DNA of 64,000 nt, taken from contig NZ_WTUZ01000040.1 of NCBI RefSeq assembly GCF_009882985.1, positions 496,001-560,000 on the forward strand. Direction: 5' to 3'. Positions 15,104-23,221 of this stretch are shown piece after piece. The position numbers and the translations under genes were made by a program. The notes beneath the pieces are model-generated. The model saw only the letters and a program-made list of their open reading frames with translations, was not told the DNA's origin and ran no database searches. Numbering within the stretch: the first letter of the stretch is position 1; every line of letters begins with the position of its first letter. The stretch comes from Paenibacillus silvestris (GTDB taxonomy: Bacteria; Bacillota; Bacilli; Paenibacillales; NBRC-103111).

Positions 15104-17026
15104 TTATTTTACCTGATTGCTCTGAAACGATAAAGCGACATCTAAGAATCCATCTTCATTCCCATACATCGCGATATCCGCTTTTCCATTTCCATCAAAA
15201 TCGGCAACAGATAACCGTCCGTTCATTTTTCCCCATGATCCAAAAATAGACAGCAGCTTATACGTATGATCCTCCGTTTGTTGATACACACGATTGGTTA
15301 AATTTCCGGAGTCCCAGCGGAGAATATCTTCTCTCCCATCGCCATTAAAATCGCCGAATCGAATGCTGCCGAGCTCATCTGGAATATCGAGCTCTACTTT
15401 ACCCAGTTTCCACTGCATACTCGTCTGATCCAGTTCAAACTCCACGCCTTGCGAGGTATTCTCTTTAAATAACATCAGTTTCTGCTGATCTTGGTTAAGT
15501 AAATTCCGCACGATTAAATCACGGGATGCGCTTGACTTGAACGTATAAGGTTTAATGATTTTAACTTCATTCCCGTGCAAATATAGGCCGAGAAGTTTGC
15601 TTCGATCCTGCGATTGACCAGCTAGGATACAGTCCCCATTAGGCTGCCTTAGTTCATATAAATCGTGCCAACGATTCGCTGGAATCGGCCAAACCTGGCT
15701 GCGCTTGAAAGAATCTCCCGTTGATGCGTAAGCTTCAAGCTTACCGTTTGGACGCACGATCCAAAGTCCCTTTTTCTTCGCATCGATCCTGCTGTTAAGC
15801 GTAAAAGCCGAACCATCGGTATATGGAATCGATGCCCAAGAGCGAGGAGCAGGCTGACGGTCATTGCGCAGCTCCTTGTATTGCCCTTGAATAACTGACA
15901 TGGCAGCAGATTTCTTATCCCATGTTACAATGTCCATCTGTTCGCTGCCGCTGACGTTCCCAATCTCAACCAACGCTGTTTTCGTGTTGCCAACCTTTAC
16001 TCGTTCTGCCGGTGTAAACGGGACATAATCATGAATGGAATAGAAGGGATATCCCTTCATCTGAATTTGTGTAATCAACTTTTGAAGAACACTTTTATTC
16101 TCACCACTATATTGGTAAGCTGGAATGCCGTCGCGGACGACAGGGATGCCAAACTCATCAAGTTCAGGCTCCAAATAACTGAATTCCAAAAAAGGATGAT
16201 AAAAGAAAGAATAAATGCGTTCTGCTATCCCTAATTGATTCAGTATAAATTTCTCATCTTTCCCCATTGGAATATAGGAAAGCGTCGTCGGTACATATAC
16301 GCTGCCAAGTGAGGCACTTCCGTAACCTTTGTTCACGATATTTTCATATCTCGCCACTGGCGGGTTGGGATCAATTGTAACATCGGGTTGATACAGGAGA
16401 CCAAAATAAGAACGGAATACCTTATCCTGTTCAGGAGCTGTATGGTAATGCGGCGCTTCCCAGAAATGAGGCGTGATGCCGGCTTTACGGAATCGTCCCC
16501 ATCCTTCTTTGACCCGACTCTCCGCAAATGCTGTGGTCGTCGTCTCTGGCAAATCGCTGACATTAAACTCATTGCCAACTCCGGAAGCATGCTGACCATC
16601 ATTCCGGTGCACTTCTCCCGCTTGATGCGTATAACCGTGCATGCCAATAGTTCCTCGATGCTCAGAAGCCTCTGTAATCACCTTATTAAATGCTTGAATA
16701 TAAGTATCATCCAATTGATCGATGGATTTATCGTATCGAGTACCGTCTTCTGTTATATTTATCCAACGCGGAATCACAGCCATAGCGAACTGTACGTGTT
16801 TCTCGTCCAAATAACCCAGAACCGCCCTTAATTTGCCGAGTCCCTCAAGAGAGCTATAGTAACCGCCGGGTCCAATGTCTTCCAATCGGAACATCATGAA
16901 CCGCGGATTGTTATCAGCCCCTTCGACCGTCATCATATGATATAACCCGAGAAATAGGCCACAAGACACTAGGCCGGCAATCCCATACCGCAACCAAGTA
17001 TTTTTGTGCAGTAACCTTTTAATCAA
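15104..17026 (-). CDS. DUF2334 polysaccharide-deacetylase-like membrane protein with FG-GAP/VCBS repeats
   Basis: 640 aa cell-surface protein. One N-terminal membrane anchor (YGIAGLVSCGLFLGLYHMM) precedes a DUF2334 domain (about 40-350) related to NodB-type polysaccharide deacetylases: FMMFRLEDIGPGGYYSSLEG, VQFAMAVIPRW, IGMHGYTHQAG (metal-binding His) and FWEAPHYHT. The C-terminal part has beta-propeller-like FG-GAP repeats with calcium-type loops, IRFGDFNGDGREDILRWD and LSVADFDGNGKADIAMYG. It may bind or modify exported polysaccharide (inference). The TTG at 17026 is 7 bases after GGGGGG; the longer GTG reading at 17041 would include the ribosome site. A cre-like site lies upstream at 17159. 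Confidence 0.85.
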   Translation of the reverse strand: MIKRLLHKNTWLRYGIAGLVSCGLFLGLYHMMTVEGADNNPRFMMFRLEDIGPGGYYSSLEGLGKLRAVLGYLDEKHVQFAMAVIPRWINITEDGTRYDKSIDQLDDTYIQAFNKVITEASEHRGTIGMHGYTHQAGEVHRNDGQHASGVGNEFNVSDLPETTTTAFAESRVKEGWGRFRKAGITPHFWEAPHYHTAPEQDKVFRSYFGLLYQPDVTIDPNPPVARYENIVNKGYGSASLGSVYVPTTLSYIPMGKDEKFILNQLGIAERIYSFFYHPFLEFSYLEPELDEFGIPVVRDGIPAYQYSGENKSVLQKLITQIQMKGYPFYSIHDYVPFTPAERVKVGNTKTALVEIGNVSGSEQMDIVTWDKKSAAMSVIQGQYKELRNDRQPAPRSWASIPYTDGSAFTLNSRIDAKKKGLWIVRPNGKLEAYASTGDSFKRSQVWPIPANRWHDLYELRQPNGDCILAGQSQDRSKLLGLYLHGNEVKIIKPYTFKSSASRDLIVRNLLNQDQQKLMLFKENTSQGVEFELDQTSMQWKLGKVELDIPDELGSIRFGDFNGDGREDILRWDSGNLTNRVYQQTEDHTYKLLSIFGSWGKMNGRLSVADFDGNGKADIAMYGNEDGFLDVALSFQSNQVK

Positions 17027-17158
17027 ACAAATTCCCCCCACGGAAGCTGAACCTCTGATGCTAGTTGGCTACGAAAATGATCTTCTTTGGATATGAATTG
17101 GTTGTGCCAAGCTTCAATTCCTCCAAAAAAAATGATGAATTTTCGAACAAAAACAATC

Positions 17159-17172
17159 TGTATGCGCTTACA
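17159..17172. promoter_or_regulatory. Catabolite-responsive element (cre)-like palindrome
   Basis: TGTATGCGCTTACA matches 13 of 14 positions of TGWAANCGNTNWCA and its complement fits equally well. It lies in the 327-base gap between the DUF2334 gene (133 bases upstream of its start) and the divergent small membrane gene. CcpA control of either side is inferred. Confidence 0.65.
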
Positions 17173-17281
17173 AAAATTGTAAATTAACAAAGCCACTTTT
17201 TAGCTTTGTCGGTTTTTGTCTCTCACCCCATTTTATCACCCCTTATATGAATTGAAAATAAGAAATCAACCGCCAGGCGGT

Positions 17282-17310
17282 TTGACTCAGATAAGATGAA
17301 GTGCTACAAT
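17282..17310 (+). promoter_or_regulatory. Sigma-A-type promoter for the 17354 gene and yitT-like gene
   Basis: TTGACT (17282-17287), 17-base spacer, TACAAT (17305-17310). The start of transcription would be near 17317, about 37 bases before the TTG start. Confidence 0.8.
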
Positions 17311-17353
17311 TCAAACAAATTTGATTGTAAGCTGCTCAAGGAGGGGATGACTC

Positions 17354-17722
17354 TTGCATCGATTTACGCGGCAACATCAATGGAAAATATTGGTCTGGAT
17401 CATTCTCGGTTTATTTATATTTCCTTTAACTCCGCCAATTTCCCATCATTTTTCATCAGATACAGAAATACTTGTTCTCGCCAACACCACGCAAGTTCTT
17501 TCGATTCAGGAGAATTTTCCTGTAAAAAAAACGATCTATTCACGCTTCGATAAGCTCCTATGGCCATATGATATTTATTCAAAATATGAAATTTCCATTT
17601 TCGTCATATTCATTGTTTATCTAGTCAAGAAAATTTGGCTTCGATTACAAACGATTCTTTTGTCATTCCTTAAATTCACCTCGGGTTACACGGGCCTCAT
17701 CTTCCTATTTCATAAACGCTAA
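17354..17722 (+). CDS. Small membrane protein of unknown function, 122 aa
   Basis: Starts at TTG 17354 with AAGGAGGGG 7 bases upstream. Hydrophobic segments at about residues 11-28 (ILVWIILGLFIFPLTPP) and 82-98 (EISIFVIFIVYLVKKIW) suggest an outside loop of about 50 residues between two membrane passes, with a basic, hydrophobic C-terminus. No family recognised. It is the first gene after a good promoter and lies 34 bases before the YitT-family gene, so the two may be co-transcribed. Confidence 0.6.
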   Translation: MHRFTRQHQWKILVWIILGLFIFPLTPPISHHFSSDTEILVLANTTQVLSIQENFPVKKTIYSRFDKLLWPYDIYSKYEISIFVIFIVYLVKKIWLRLQTILLSFLKFTSGYTGLIFLFHKR

Positions 17723-17756
17723 GTTTGAAATGAATGATGGAAAAGAGGAACCTATA

Positions 17757-18653
17757 ATGTCTAACCCTATTCATGGAGCTGTACAAACAAGCTCCCAGCA
17801 TCAAAAGTTGACCCGCCTCAAATTTTTACGCAGAGTCATGTTTATGATCATTGGATCTGCTCTAGTATCAGTCGCTTTAGAAATCTTTCTAGTCCCGAAT
17901 AACATTATCGATGGCGGTATTGTCGGTATTTCAATCATTTTGTCGCATTTAACCCACTTCCCGTTAGGTATTTTTCTGGTGTTGTTAAATCTGCCATTTC
18001 TATTGATCGGTTATAAGCAGATTGGCAAAACCTTTGCCCTGTCTACGCTATTTTCCGTTATTTTAATGTCCATCGGAACGACCCTGCTCCATCCGGTTCA
18101 AGCGTTCACAATTGATCCTCTGTTAGCCGCAGTTTTCGGCGGTATCATACTGGGAATTGGCGTCGGCCTCGTTATCCGCTCTGGCGGTTCGCTGGATGGG
18201 ACTGAAATCGTCGCGATCTTGTTTAGCAAAAAATCACCGTTTTCTGTTGGCGAAATCGTCATGTTTTTCAACTTCTTTATTCTCGGCAGCGCAGGTTTTG
18301 TTTTCGGATGGGATCATGCCATGTACTCGCTGATTGCGTATTACATTGCTTTCAAAATGATTGACATCACCATCGAAGGGCTGGATCAATCCAAATCGGT
18401 TTGGATTATCAGTGATGAGTTCAACAAAATCGGTGATTCCATCACCTCCCGTTTAGGCCGTGGCGTCACCTATCTCAAAGGCGAGGGTGCGTTCACCGGA
18501 GATGACAAGAAAGTTATCTTCAGTGTCATTACTCGGCTGGAAGAGGCCAAATTAAAATCCATCGTCGATGAGCTGGATCCCAAAGCTTTTCTAGCCATCG
18601 GGAATATTCACGATGTCAAAGGCGGCCGCTTCAAAAAGAAAGATATTCACTAA
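17757..18653 (+). CDS. YitT family membrane protein (DUF161 + DUF2179)
   Basis: 298 aa. Five to six hydrophobic segments lie in residues 25-195, including ALEIFLVPNNIIDGGIVGIS and RSGGSLDGTEIVAIL, the signature of the YitT/DUF161 family. The cytoplasmic C-terminal domain (about 205-290; SKSVWIISDEFNKIGDSITS, LDPKAFLAIGNIHDVKGGRF) is DUF2179, a ferredoxin-like regulatory fold. The transported substrate of the family is not established. The ATG at 17757 with GAGGA 7 bases upstream is preferred over 17730. A strong terminator follows. Confidence 0.9.
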   Translation: MSNPIHGAVQTSSQHQKLTRLKFLRRVMFMIIGSALVSVALEIFLVPNNIIDGGIVGISIILSHLTHFPLGIFLVLLNLPFLLIGYKQIGKTFALSTLFSVILMSIGTTLLHPVQAFTIDPLLAAVFGGIILGIGVGLVIRSGGSLDGTEIVAILFSKKSPFSVGEIVMFFNFFILGSAGFVFGWDHAMYSLIAYYIAFKMIDITIEGLDQSKSVWIISDEFNKIGDSITSRLGRGVTYLKGEGAFTGDDKKVIFSVITRLEEAKLKSIVDELDPKAFLAIGNIHDVKGGRFKKKDIH

Positions 18654-18660
18654 ACATGGT

Positions 18661-18701
18661 AAAAGGGTTGAACAGGAAAACACCTGTTCAACCCTTTTTT
18701 T
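18661..18701 (+). terminator. Terminator after the YitT-family gene
   Basis: GGGTTGAACAGG pairs perfectly with CCTGTTCAACCC around a short loop and seven T residues follow; it also serves the opposing gene whose stop begins at 18701. Confidence 0.95.
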
Positions 18702-19735
18702 CAACTCCAGTAGCTTCTCAGATCGACCTTCTGGCCGCTCTTCGCACTGTCGATGGCCCCAAGTACCATCGCCATGCTCTTGATGTTATCGCGGCAATCC
18801 GTCTCCGCAGGACGTCCCTGCTCCAGCGCCGCGAACATCTCATCCAGGCAGCCAGCGTGACCGCTGCGGCCTTGCCAGTTCACTTCCGCGTCGATGCGCG
18901 TATACTCGCGGAGGAACTTGCCGGCTTGATCGCCGCCGGCCACAATCTCGGCGTACGGTGCACTCGCACCGTCCCAGATAGCACTGCCGGTCTCGCCCGT
19001 CACGCGCCATGACGCCTCCCAGGAGGTCGGCGCCCCTTCCGCGCACCAGGAACCGCGGTAACAAAACACCGTGCCGTCTGACATCTCATAGATGCAGATC
19101 GCAGAAGCATTCCCGGCGTACCAGGAGCCGGGAGGGTTAAATTCCTGGCAGTACACCGACACTGGGTCTGCCCCAGTAATCAAACGAGCCTGATCGAACG
19201 TATGGATCGCCATGTCCAGGATCAGCGGACTTTCCATCGCATCGCGGAAGCCCCCGAAATGCGGGCCGAGGAAGAAATCGGCCCCTACATACCCCACGCG
19301 GCCGATCGTGCCCGCTTGAATGAGCTCGCGCAGGGCGCGGATGTTCGCGTCATACCGCCTATTTTGCATGACGGAGAGCGATGCTCCCGCCTGCTCCACC
19401 TGCTGCACGAGCTCACGTGCTTCTGCCATGGTGGCGGCCATCGGCTTCTCGCCGAAGACGTTGCAGCCTTGGCGAAGCGCTGTCGTCGCAACGTGGAAAT
19501 GGCTGGCCGGTATAGTGATGTCCAGCACCAGATTCGCGCCTGTCTCTCCAATCGCTTGTTCCAGATCTGTATAGATCCCGCATGTAAGGTGATAACGATC
19601 CGCCATGGCCTGAGCGAATTCCTTCTTGATATCAACTAACGCCACAATCGAGCAATCTTCCCGTTTTAATACGTAGTCCACCCAGACTTTTGCCATGCCT
19701 CCACAACCAACGATCACAATTTGATGCTTACTCAT
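18701..19735 (-). CDS. Gfo/Idh/MocA family NAD(P)-dependent oxidoreductase
   Basis: 344 aa. An N-terminal Rossmann fold (IVIVGCGGMAKVWVDYV, residues 5-21), a nucleotide-contact acidic residue in ALVDIKKE, and the family motif GEKPMA near residue 93 identify the group, which oxidises or reduces sugars and cyclitols. FLGPHFGGFRDAMESPLILD and DMAIHTFDQARLITG contain the catalytic-region Asp/His. Base composition is visibly more GC-rich than its neighbours, especially 18740-19500. The ATG at 19735 is chosen although GAGGAG is 13 bases away, because the GTG at 19747 is only one base from it. Substrate unknown. Confidence 0.9.
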   Translation of the reverse strand: MSKHQIVIVGCGGMAKVWVDYVLKREDCSIVALVDIKKEFAQAMADRYHLTCGIYTDLEQAIGETGANLVLDITIPASHFHVATTALRQGCNVFGEKPMAATMAEARELVQQVEQAGASLSVMQNRRYDANIRALRELIQAGTIGRVGYVGADFFLGPHFGGFRDAMESPLILDMAIHTFDQARLITGADPVSVYCQEFNPPGSWYAGNASAICIYEMSDGTVFCYRGSWCAEGAPTSWEASWRVTGETGSAIWDGASAPYAEIVAGGDQAGKFLREYTRIDAEVNWQGRSGHAGCLDEMFAALEQGRPAETDCRDNIKSMAMVLGAIDSAKSGQKVDLRSYWS

Positions 19736-19869
19736 TTCCGTAGTCACGCTCCTCTATTGCGTCAATATAGACCTATTTTATCCCTTTTGTCTGGTACATG
19801 CTCTATCCAATCTTGCCGGATTATCGCCACATCTTGTCCTAACTTAACCGCTTACATCCCGTTTTCGTA

Positions 19870-19932
19870 AAAAGACGCCCTTCTGCACCTTCGAATTCCA
19901 AAACATTCGAGAGTGACAAAACAGGCGTCTTT
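19870..19932 (-). terminator. Probable terminator after the HPr-like gene
   Basis: AAAGACGCC and GGCGTCTTT arms enclose an inner TCGAA/TTCGA hairpin; T-run on the minus strand. It follows the stop at 19945. Confidence 0.7.
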
Positions 19933-19944
19933 ATCATCATTTAT

Positions 19945-20214
19945 TCATATTTTGCCATAGGATTCAAACAAGTCGAACATGAAGTGCATGGCTTCTTCCT
20001 CGTCCTTGCCCTTGGTTAATAAGCGCAGCATAGTTCCCGCTCTGATCGGTACCAACAGCATACCCAGTAAACTTTTCACATCGACACAATGCTTGGAATG
20101 ATCATACTCAAAATCAATCGTAATGTCTGACATAAAATGAGAAGATTTAGCCGAAATCGCCGTTAAATCACTTCGCTGCAAATCAGCACCAAGCTCGAAT
20201 TCATGTACTCTCAT
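19945..20214 (-). CDS. HPr-fold protein lacking the active-site His (Crh-like)
   Basis: 89 aa. The C-terminal two thirds match the HPr fold: VDVKSLLGMLLVPIRAGTML parallels the Ser46 region of HPr (NLKSIMGVMSLGI), followed by a TKGKDEEEAMHFM helix. At the position of catalytic His15 the sequence reads ADLQRSDLTAISAKSSHFMS, where Gln aligns with Gln15 of Bacillus Crh (LQARPAALFVQEANRF) and no His-Ala-Arg-Pro motif is present. Thus it cannot act as a normal phosphotransfer protein but might bind CcpA through the Ser (inference). AAGGAAGG precedes the ATG. Single gene; no other PTS gene is near. Confidence 0.75.
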   Translation of the reverse strand: MRVHEFELGADLQRSDLTAISAKSSHFMSDITIDFEYDHSKHCVDVKSLLGMLLVPIRAGTMLRLLTKGKDEEEAMHFMFDLFESYGKI

Positions 20215-20263
20215 AGACGCGCCTTCCTTATGTTTAAAATTTAGGAAATCTCATCTCTACCAC

Positions 20264-20911
20264 TTAGATTGTACCACGAGTTCGGCGGAATTTCTTCCAT
20301 TTCCGATAACTTCGCCGCACAACATTCAATGCGAAATTAGGAATAGGCATTTTACGAACCCACGAATAATAGAATCGGTCATAAGCGTTCTTCAAATCAT
20401 CCCACATCGGACAATATTCCTGTTTCATGAAATCCGAAACGTCTACGACTAATCCTCGGCCATCCTTCATCATCACATTTTTCCCATGAACATCATGTGG
20501 ATTTAGGCCTCTATTTACCGCATAAGCTAATGCTTCATCTATATCCTGAATTACCTGTCTGGGGATCGGAAGACCTCGCTGCAGACATTTATATAGCGTA
20601 ACACCCGTTAATCGGCGCAGAACTAAGTAATTTTCCCCGGCGTGTAAACATTCGGAATAAGCAGGATGCTTGCCTAGTCGTCGATAGACTTCTGTTTCTT
20701 CCTCGATTCCTGGCCTGCCAGGGGCGTACACCTTCACAACGAGATCAGAATAATTGGGATGCATAAGTACCGCAGCATAGTTACCTGAACCAAGCAATTT
20801 CCACGGCTTCGGAATATAATGAACTACGATAGGATCGTAGGGTTGTTTACTGTATATCTCTAATTGCGGTAATAATTGATGTTCGATTTCGAGCAACCAA
20901 GGCTTTAACAT
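20264..20911 (-). CDS. Protein-kinase-like (RIO/YrzF-like) protein
   Basis: 215 aa. The fold is recognisable from KLLGSGNYAAVLMH (glycine loop), VVKVYAPGRPGIEEETEVYR (ATP-anchoring Lys and helix-C Glu), LNPHDVHGKNVMMKDG (catalytic loop with H-D-x-H-G-K-N) and LVVDVSDFMK (metal Asp). The shape is that of the small Firmicute kinases related to YrzF and YbdM. The C-terminus is very basic (RSYRKWKKFRRTRGT). Targets are unknown. It lies 49 bases upstream of the HPr-like gene in the same direction and may be co-transcribed with it, an interesting pairing because HPr Ser46 is a kinase target. Confidence 0.75.
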   Translation of the reverse strand: MLKPWLLEIEHQLLPQLEIYSKQPYDPIVVHYIPKPWKLLGSGNYAAVLMHPNYSDLVVKVYAPGRPGIEEETEVYRRLGKHPAYSECLHAGENYLVLRRLTGVTLYKCLQRGLPIPRQVIQDIDEALAYAVNRGLNPHDVHGKNVMMKDGRGLVVDVSDFMKQEYCPMWDDLKNAYDRFYYSWVRKMPIPNFALNVVRRSYRKWKKFRRTRGTI

Positions 20912-20973
20912 GATCTCTTTAGACTTCCTTCCCCCACCAATACATGCCTCTCCAAGCGCATCTGATTCGTGGT

Positions 20974-21002
20974 TTGTTAATTTCTGCTATGTGTGGTATT
21001 AT
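20974..21002 (+). promoter_or_regulatory. Promoter of the cation exporter gene
   Basis: TTGTTA (20974-20979), 17-base spacer, TATTAT (20997-21002). Transcription would start near 21009 and run through a 150-base leader containing a terminator-like hairpin. Confidence 0.6.
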
Positions 21003-21076
21003 ACAAAGATATTTGTGTAAAGTGAAGTGTTGATTATGCGCCTATTGATATTTACTAGATTCCTATATAAATCAAA

Positions 21077-21120
21077 AAATCCCTTGTCCTAAGCAGCGCC
21101 TTAGGTCAAGGGATTTTTTT
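21077..21120 (+). promoter_or_regulatory. Terminator-like hairpin in the leader of the cation exporter gene
   Basis: AAATCCCTTG (21077-21086) pairs with CAAGGGATTT (21107-21116), with an inner CCTAAG/CTTAGG stem, then T residues to 21121. It sits between divergent genes and upstream of the exporter ribosome site, so it is not needed to end any gene. It may act as an attenuator. Confidence 0.7.
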
Positions 21121-21156
21121 TCCTTCGGGAAACACTTCTGCAGGAGGTCATCATTA

Positions 21157-22047
21157 ATGACTGGAGACAACAAATCATCCGTTTTCGCGATTTGGTTATC
21201 GCTGATCAGCAACATTTTTCTCACCATCATGAAGATTATTATTGGGTTATGGTTCCAAAGTGAAGTTTTACTTGCCGATGGACTCCATAATGCTGGCGAT
21301 ATTATCGCCACAATCGCAGCCCTTAGCGCCATGCGCATTTCCAAACTACCAGCCGATGAGGACCACCCTTATGGCCATGGCAAAGCCGAGGTGCTTGGTT
21401 CTGGATTTGTCGCTTTTGTCTTACTCATTGCTGCTCTTTATATTGGCTATCATTCTACTATTGCCTTATTTCATGAGCCTCAATCCCCGAGCTGGGTCGC
21501 TTTTACCGCTGCTATTATTTCAACCGTTTGGAAATATGTGCTCTATAAATACACCATGCGAATTGGTGTTAGCACGAGCAGCAAGGGGCTGATCGCGACT
21601 GCGAAAGATCACTTAGCGGATGTCTACGCCTCACTCGCCGCAGTTGTTGGTATTGGTCTTGCTTTTGTCGGGGGAGCCTATGATATTGCGTGGTTAGCCT
21701 TTGGCGATGCGGCGGCGGGAATTATCGTCTCGTTGCTCGTTCTACGATTAGCCGTGGAAATGGGCAAAGAATCCTTCGATATTTTGATGGAGAAAACGGT
21801 TGATCAAGAGAAACTGCACCAATACACCTTACTCATCGAATCGGTGCCTCAAGTAAAACGAATAGACCGTATTCGCGCTCGCGAACATGGTCATTACATT
21901 CTAGTAGACGCTAGAGTATCCATTCCTGGTGAACTAACCGTTCAAGAAGGGCACGATATTACCCGTGTAATCAAAAAATCAATCATGGACCATCACGCTG
22001 ATGTTGATGAGGTTCTCATCCACTTGAATCCCTGGTATGAGGATTAG
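21157..22047 (+). CDS. Cation diffusion facilitator (CDF) family metal exporter
   Basis: 296 aa, with about six hydrophobic segments in residues 8-205 and a cytoplasmic ferredoxin-like C-terminal domain (215-296). The zinc-site motifs are visible: LLADGLHNAGDIIATIAA in helix 2 (a HxxxD arrangement) and TAKDHLADVYASLAAVVG in helix 5, plus HPYGHGKAEVLGSG in the loop. CDF proteins export Zn, Mn, Co or Fe using proton exchange; Asn at DGLHNAGD and the D-H pair in helix 5 suggest Mn or mixed specificity but this is uncertain. GGAGG precedes the ATG. The leader contains a terminator-like hairpin (21077-21120). Confidence 0.92.
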   Translation: MTGDNKSSVFAIWLSLISNIFLTIMKIIIGLWFQSEVLLADGLHNAGDIIATIAALSAMRISKLPADEDHPYGHGKAEVLGSGFVAFVLLIAALYIGYHSTIALFHEPQSPSWVAFTAAIISTVWKYVLYKYTMRIGVSTSSKGLIATAKDHLADVYASLAAVVGIGLAFVGGAYDIAWLAFGDAAAGIIVSLLVLRLAVEMGKESFDILMEKTVDQEKLHQYTLLIESVPQVKRIDRIRAREHGHYILVDARVSIPGELTVQEGHDITRVIKKSIMDHHADVDEVLIHLNPWYED

Positions 22048-22066
22048 AGCAGTACGCATACAAGCA

Positions 22067-22106
22067 AAAAGACGCTAATCAGGCACTTAACCTGACTGGC
22101 GTCTTT
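22067..22106. terminator. Bidirectional terminator between exporter and msrAB
   Basis: AAAAGACGC ... TCAGG/CCTGA ... GCGTCTTTT; T-runs on both strands between convergent genes. Confidence 0.88.
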
Positions 22107-22124
22107 TCACTTAAACGGTAGTAG

Positions 22125-23108
22125 TTACTTGCCTTCAAAGAAACGAAGATAGGCTCCATATCCTTCTTTTTCCATATCCGCTAGCGGAACGAAACGAAGC
22201 GCAGCCGAATTAATGCAGTATCTGAGTCTAGTTGGTCCTGGACCATCGTTAAATACGTGGCCCAAATGTGAATCCGCTTCTTGACTGCGGACTTCGGTTC
22301 GAACCATGAAATGGCTCGTGTCCGTCTTCTCTTTCACGGTGCCTTCGAATACCGGCTTCGTGAAGCTAGGCCATCCACAGCCCGAATCGAATTTATCAAT
22401 GGATGTAAACAGCGGTTCGCCTGAAACGATGTCTACATACAATCCTTTTTCATGCGAGTCCCAGAATTCATTCTCAAAAGGGCGTTCTGTCGCGCTATTC
22501 TGTGTAACTTCAAATTGCAGCGGAGTAAGCTTAGCCTTGCGCTCCTCTTTATCTTTAGCTGTGTTCCAATGTTTTTGGATAAATGAATCACGCCCAGAGC
22601 CTTTGCGATATGCTTTGTAGCGCAGCGGATTTTTGTGATGATAATCCTGGTGATAGTCTTCTCCAGGGTAGAAAGCATCCGCATCGATACGCACGATTTC
22701 CGTTACGATCGGAGCGTTGAAACGTCCGCTTTCTTGCAACGCTTGCTTGGAAGCTTCCGCGTCCAGTTTCTGCTGATCTGTATGGGCAAAAATCGCTGTG
22801 CGATAAGATGAACCACGGTCATGGAACTGGCCGCCAGCATCTGTAGGGTCGATTTGGCGCCAATACGTATCCAATAATTTATTGTACGAAAAAAGTTCGG
22901 GATCAAATGTAATTTGGACGGCTTCGGCATGGCCTGTTGTTTCCGAGCATACCTCTTCATACGTTGGATTACTTGTATGGCCGCCTATATAACCAGATAC
23001 GACGGACACAATTCCTGGCAGCTGGTCGAACGGCGTAACCATGCACCAGAAGCATCCCCCGGCAAATGTTGCCTTCTCATACTTGCTTTGTTGAACGTTA
23101 GTTTCCAT
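22125..23108 (-). CDS. msrAB: Bifunctional methionine sulfoxide reductase MsrA-MsrB
   Basis: 327 aa fusion that reduces both S- and R-methionine sulfoxide. MsrA (about residues 10-165) has the catalytic FAGGCFWCMVTPFDQLPGI and DYHQDYHHKN. MsrB (about 195-325) has the zinc-type context FDSGCGWPSFTKPV, RSQEADSHLGHVFNDGPGP and the catalytic Cys in RLRYCINSAALRFVP. The GCGWPSF motif keeps one Cys of the zinc-binding pairs, and the second pair is not obvious, so this may be a zinc-free MsrB. The ATG at 23108 is preferred because GGTGGAG is 6 bases away. A promoter lies at 23144-23172. Confidence 0.95.
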   Translation of the reverse strand: METNVQQSKYEKATFAGGCFWCMVTPFDQLPGIVSVVSGYIGGHTSNPTYEEVCSETTGHAEAVQITFDPELFSYNKLLDTYWRQIDPTDAGGQFHDRGSSYRTAIFAHTDQQKLDAEASKQALQESGRFNAPIVTEIVRIDADAFYPGEDYHQDYHHKNPLRYKAYRKGSGRDSFIQKHWNTAKDKEERKAKLTPLQFEVTQNSATERPFENEFWDSHEKGLYVDIVSGEPLFTSIDKFDSGCGWPSFTKPVFEGTVKEKTDTSHFMVRTEVRSQEADSHLGHVFNDGPGPTRLRYCINSAALRFVPLADMEKEGYGAYLRFFEGK

Positions 23109-23143
23109 CTCTTTCTCCACCTCTTTCATTAGAAATCACTTCT

Positions 23144-23172
23144 ATCATACCAAAAATTTGCGCGATAACCAA
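23144..23172 (-). promoter_or_regulatory. Promoter of msrAB
   Basis: On the minus strand TTGGTT (23167-23172), 17-base spacer, TATGAT (23144-23149). Confidence 0.6.
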
Positions 23173-23221
23173 AAAGACACCGCCCACTTGCGTGACGATG
23201 CCTTCGTATGCCATTTTGAGC

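Noticed and set aside
21000..21156. Known metal riboswitch (yybP-ykoY or NiCo) in the exporter leader
   Set aside because: The leader before the hairpin is only about 70 bases and I could not place the conserved motifs; kept as an attenuator candidate only.
23109..23221. 38-codon minus-strand frame between ppaC and msrAB
   Set aside because: No ribosome site and it overlaps the msrAB promoter.
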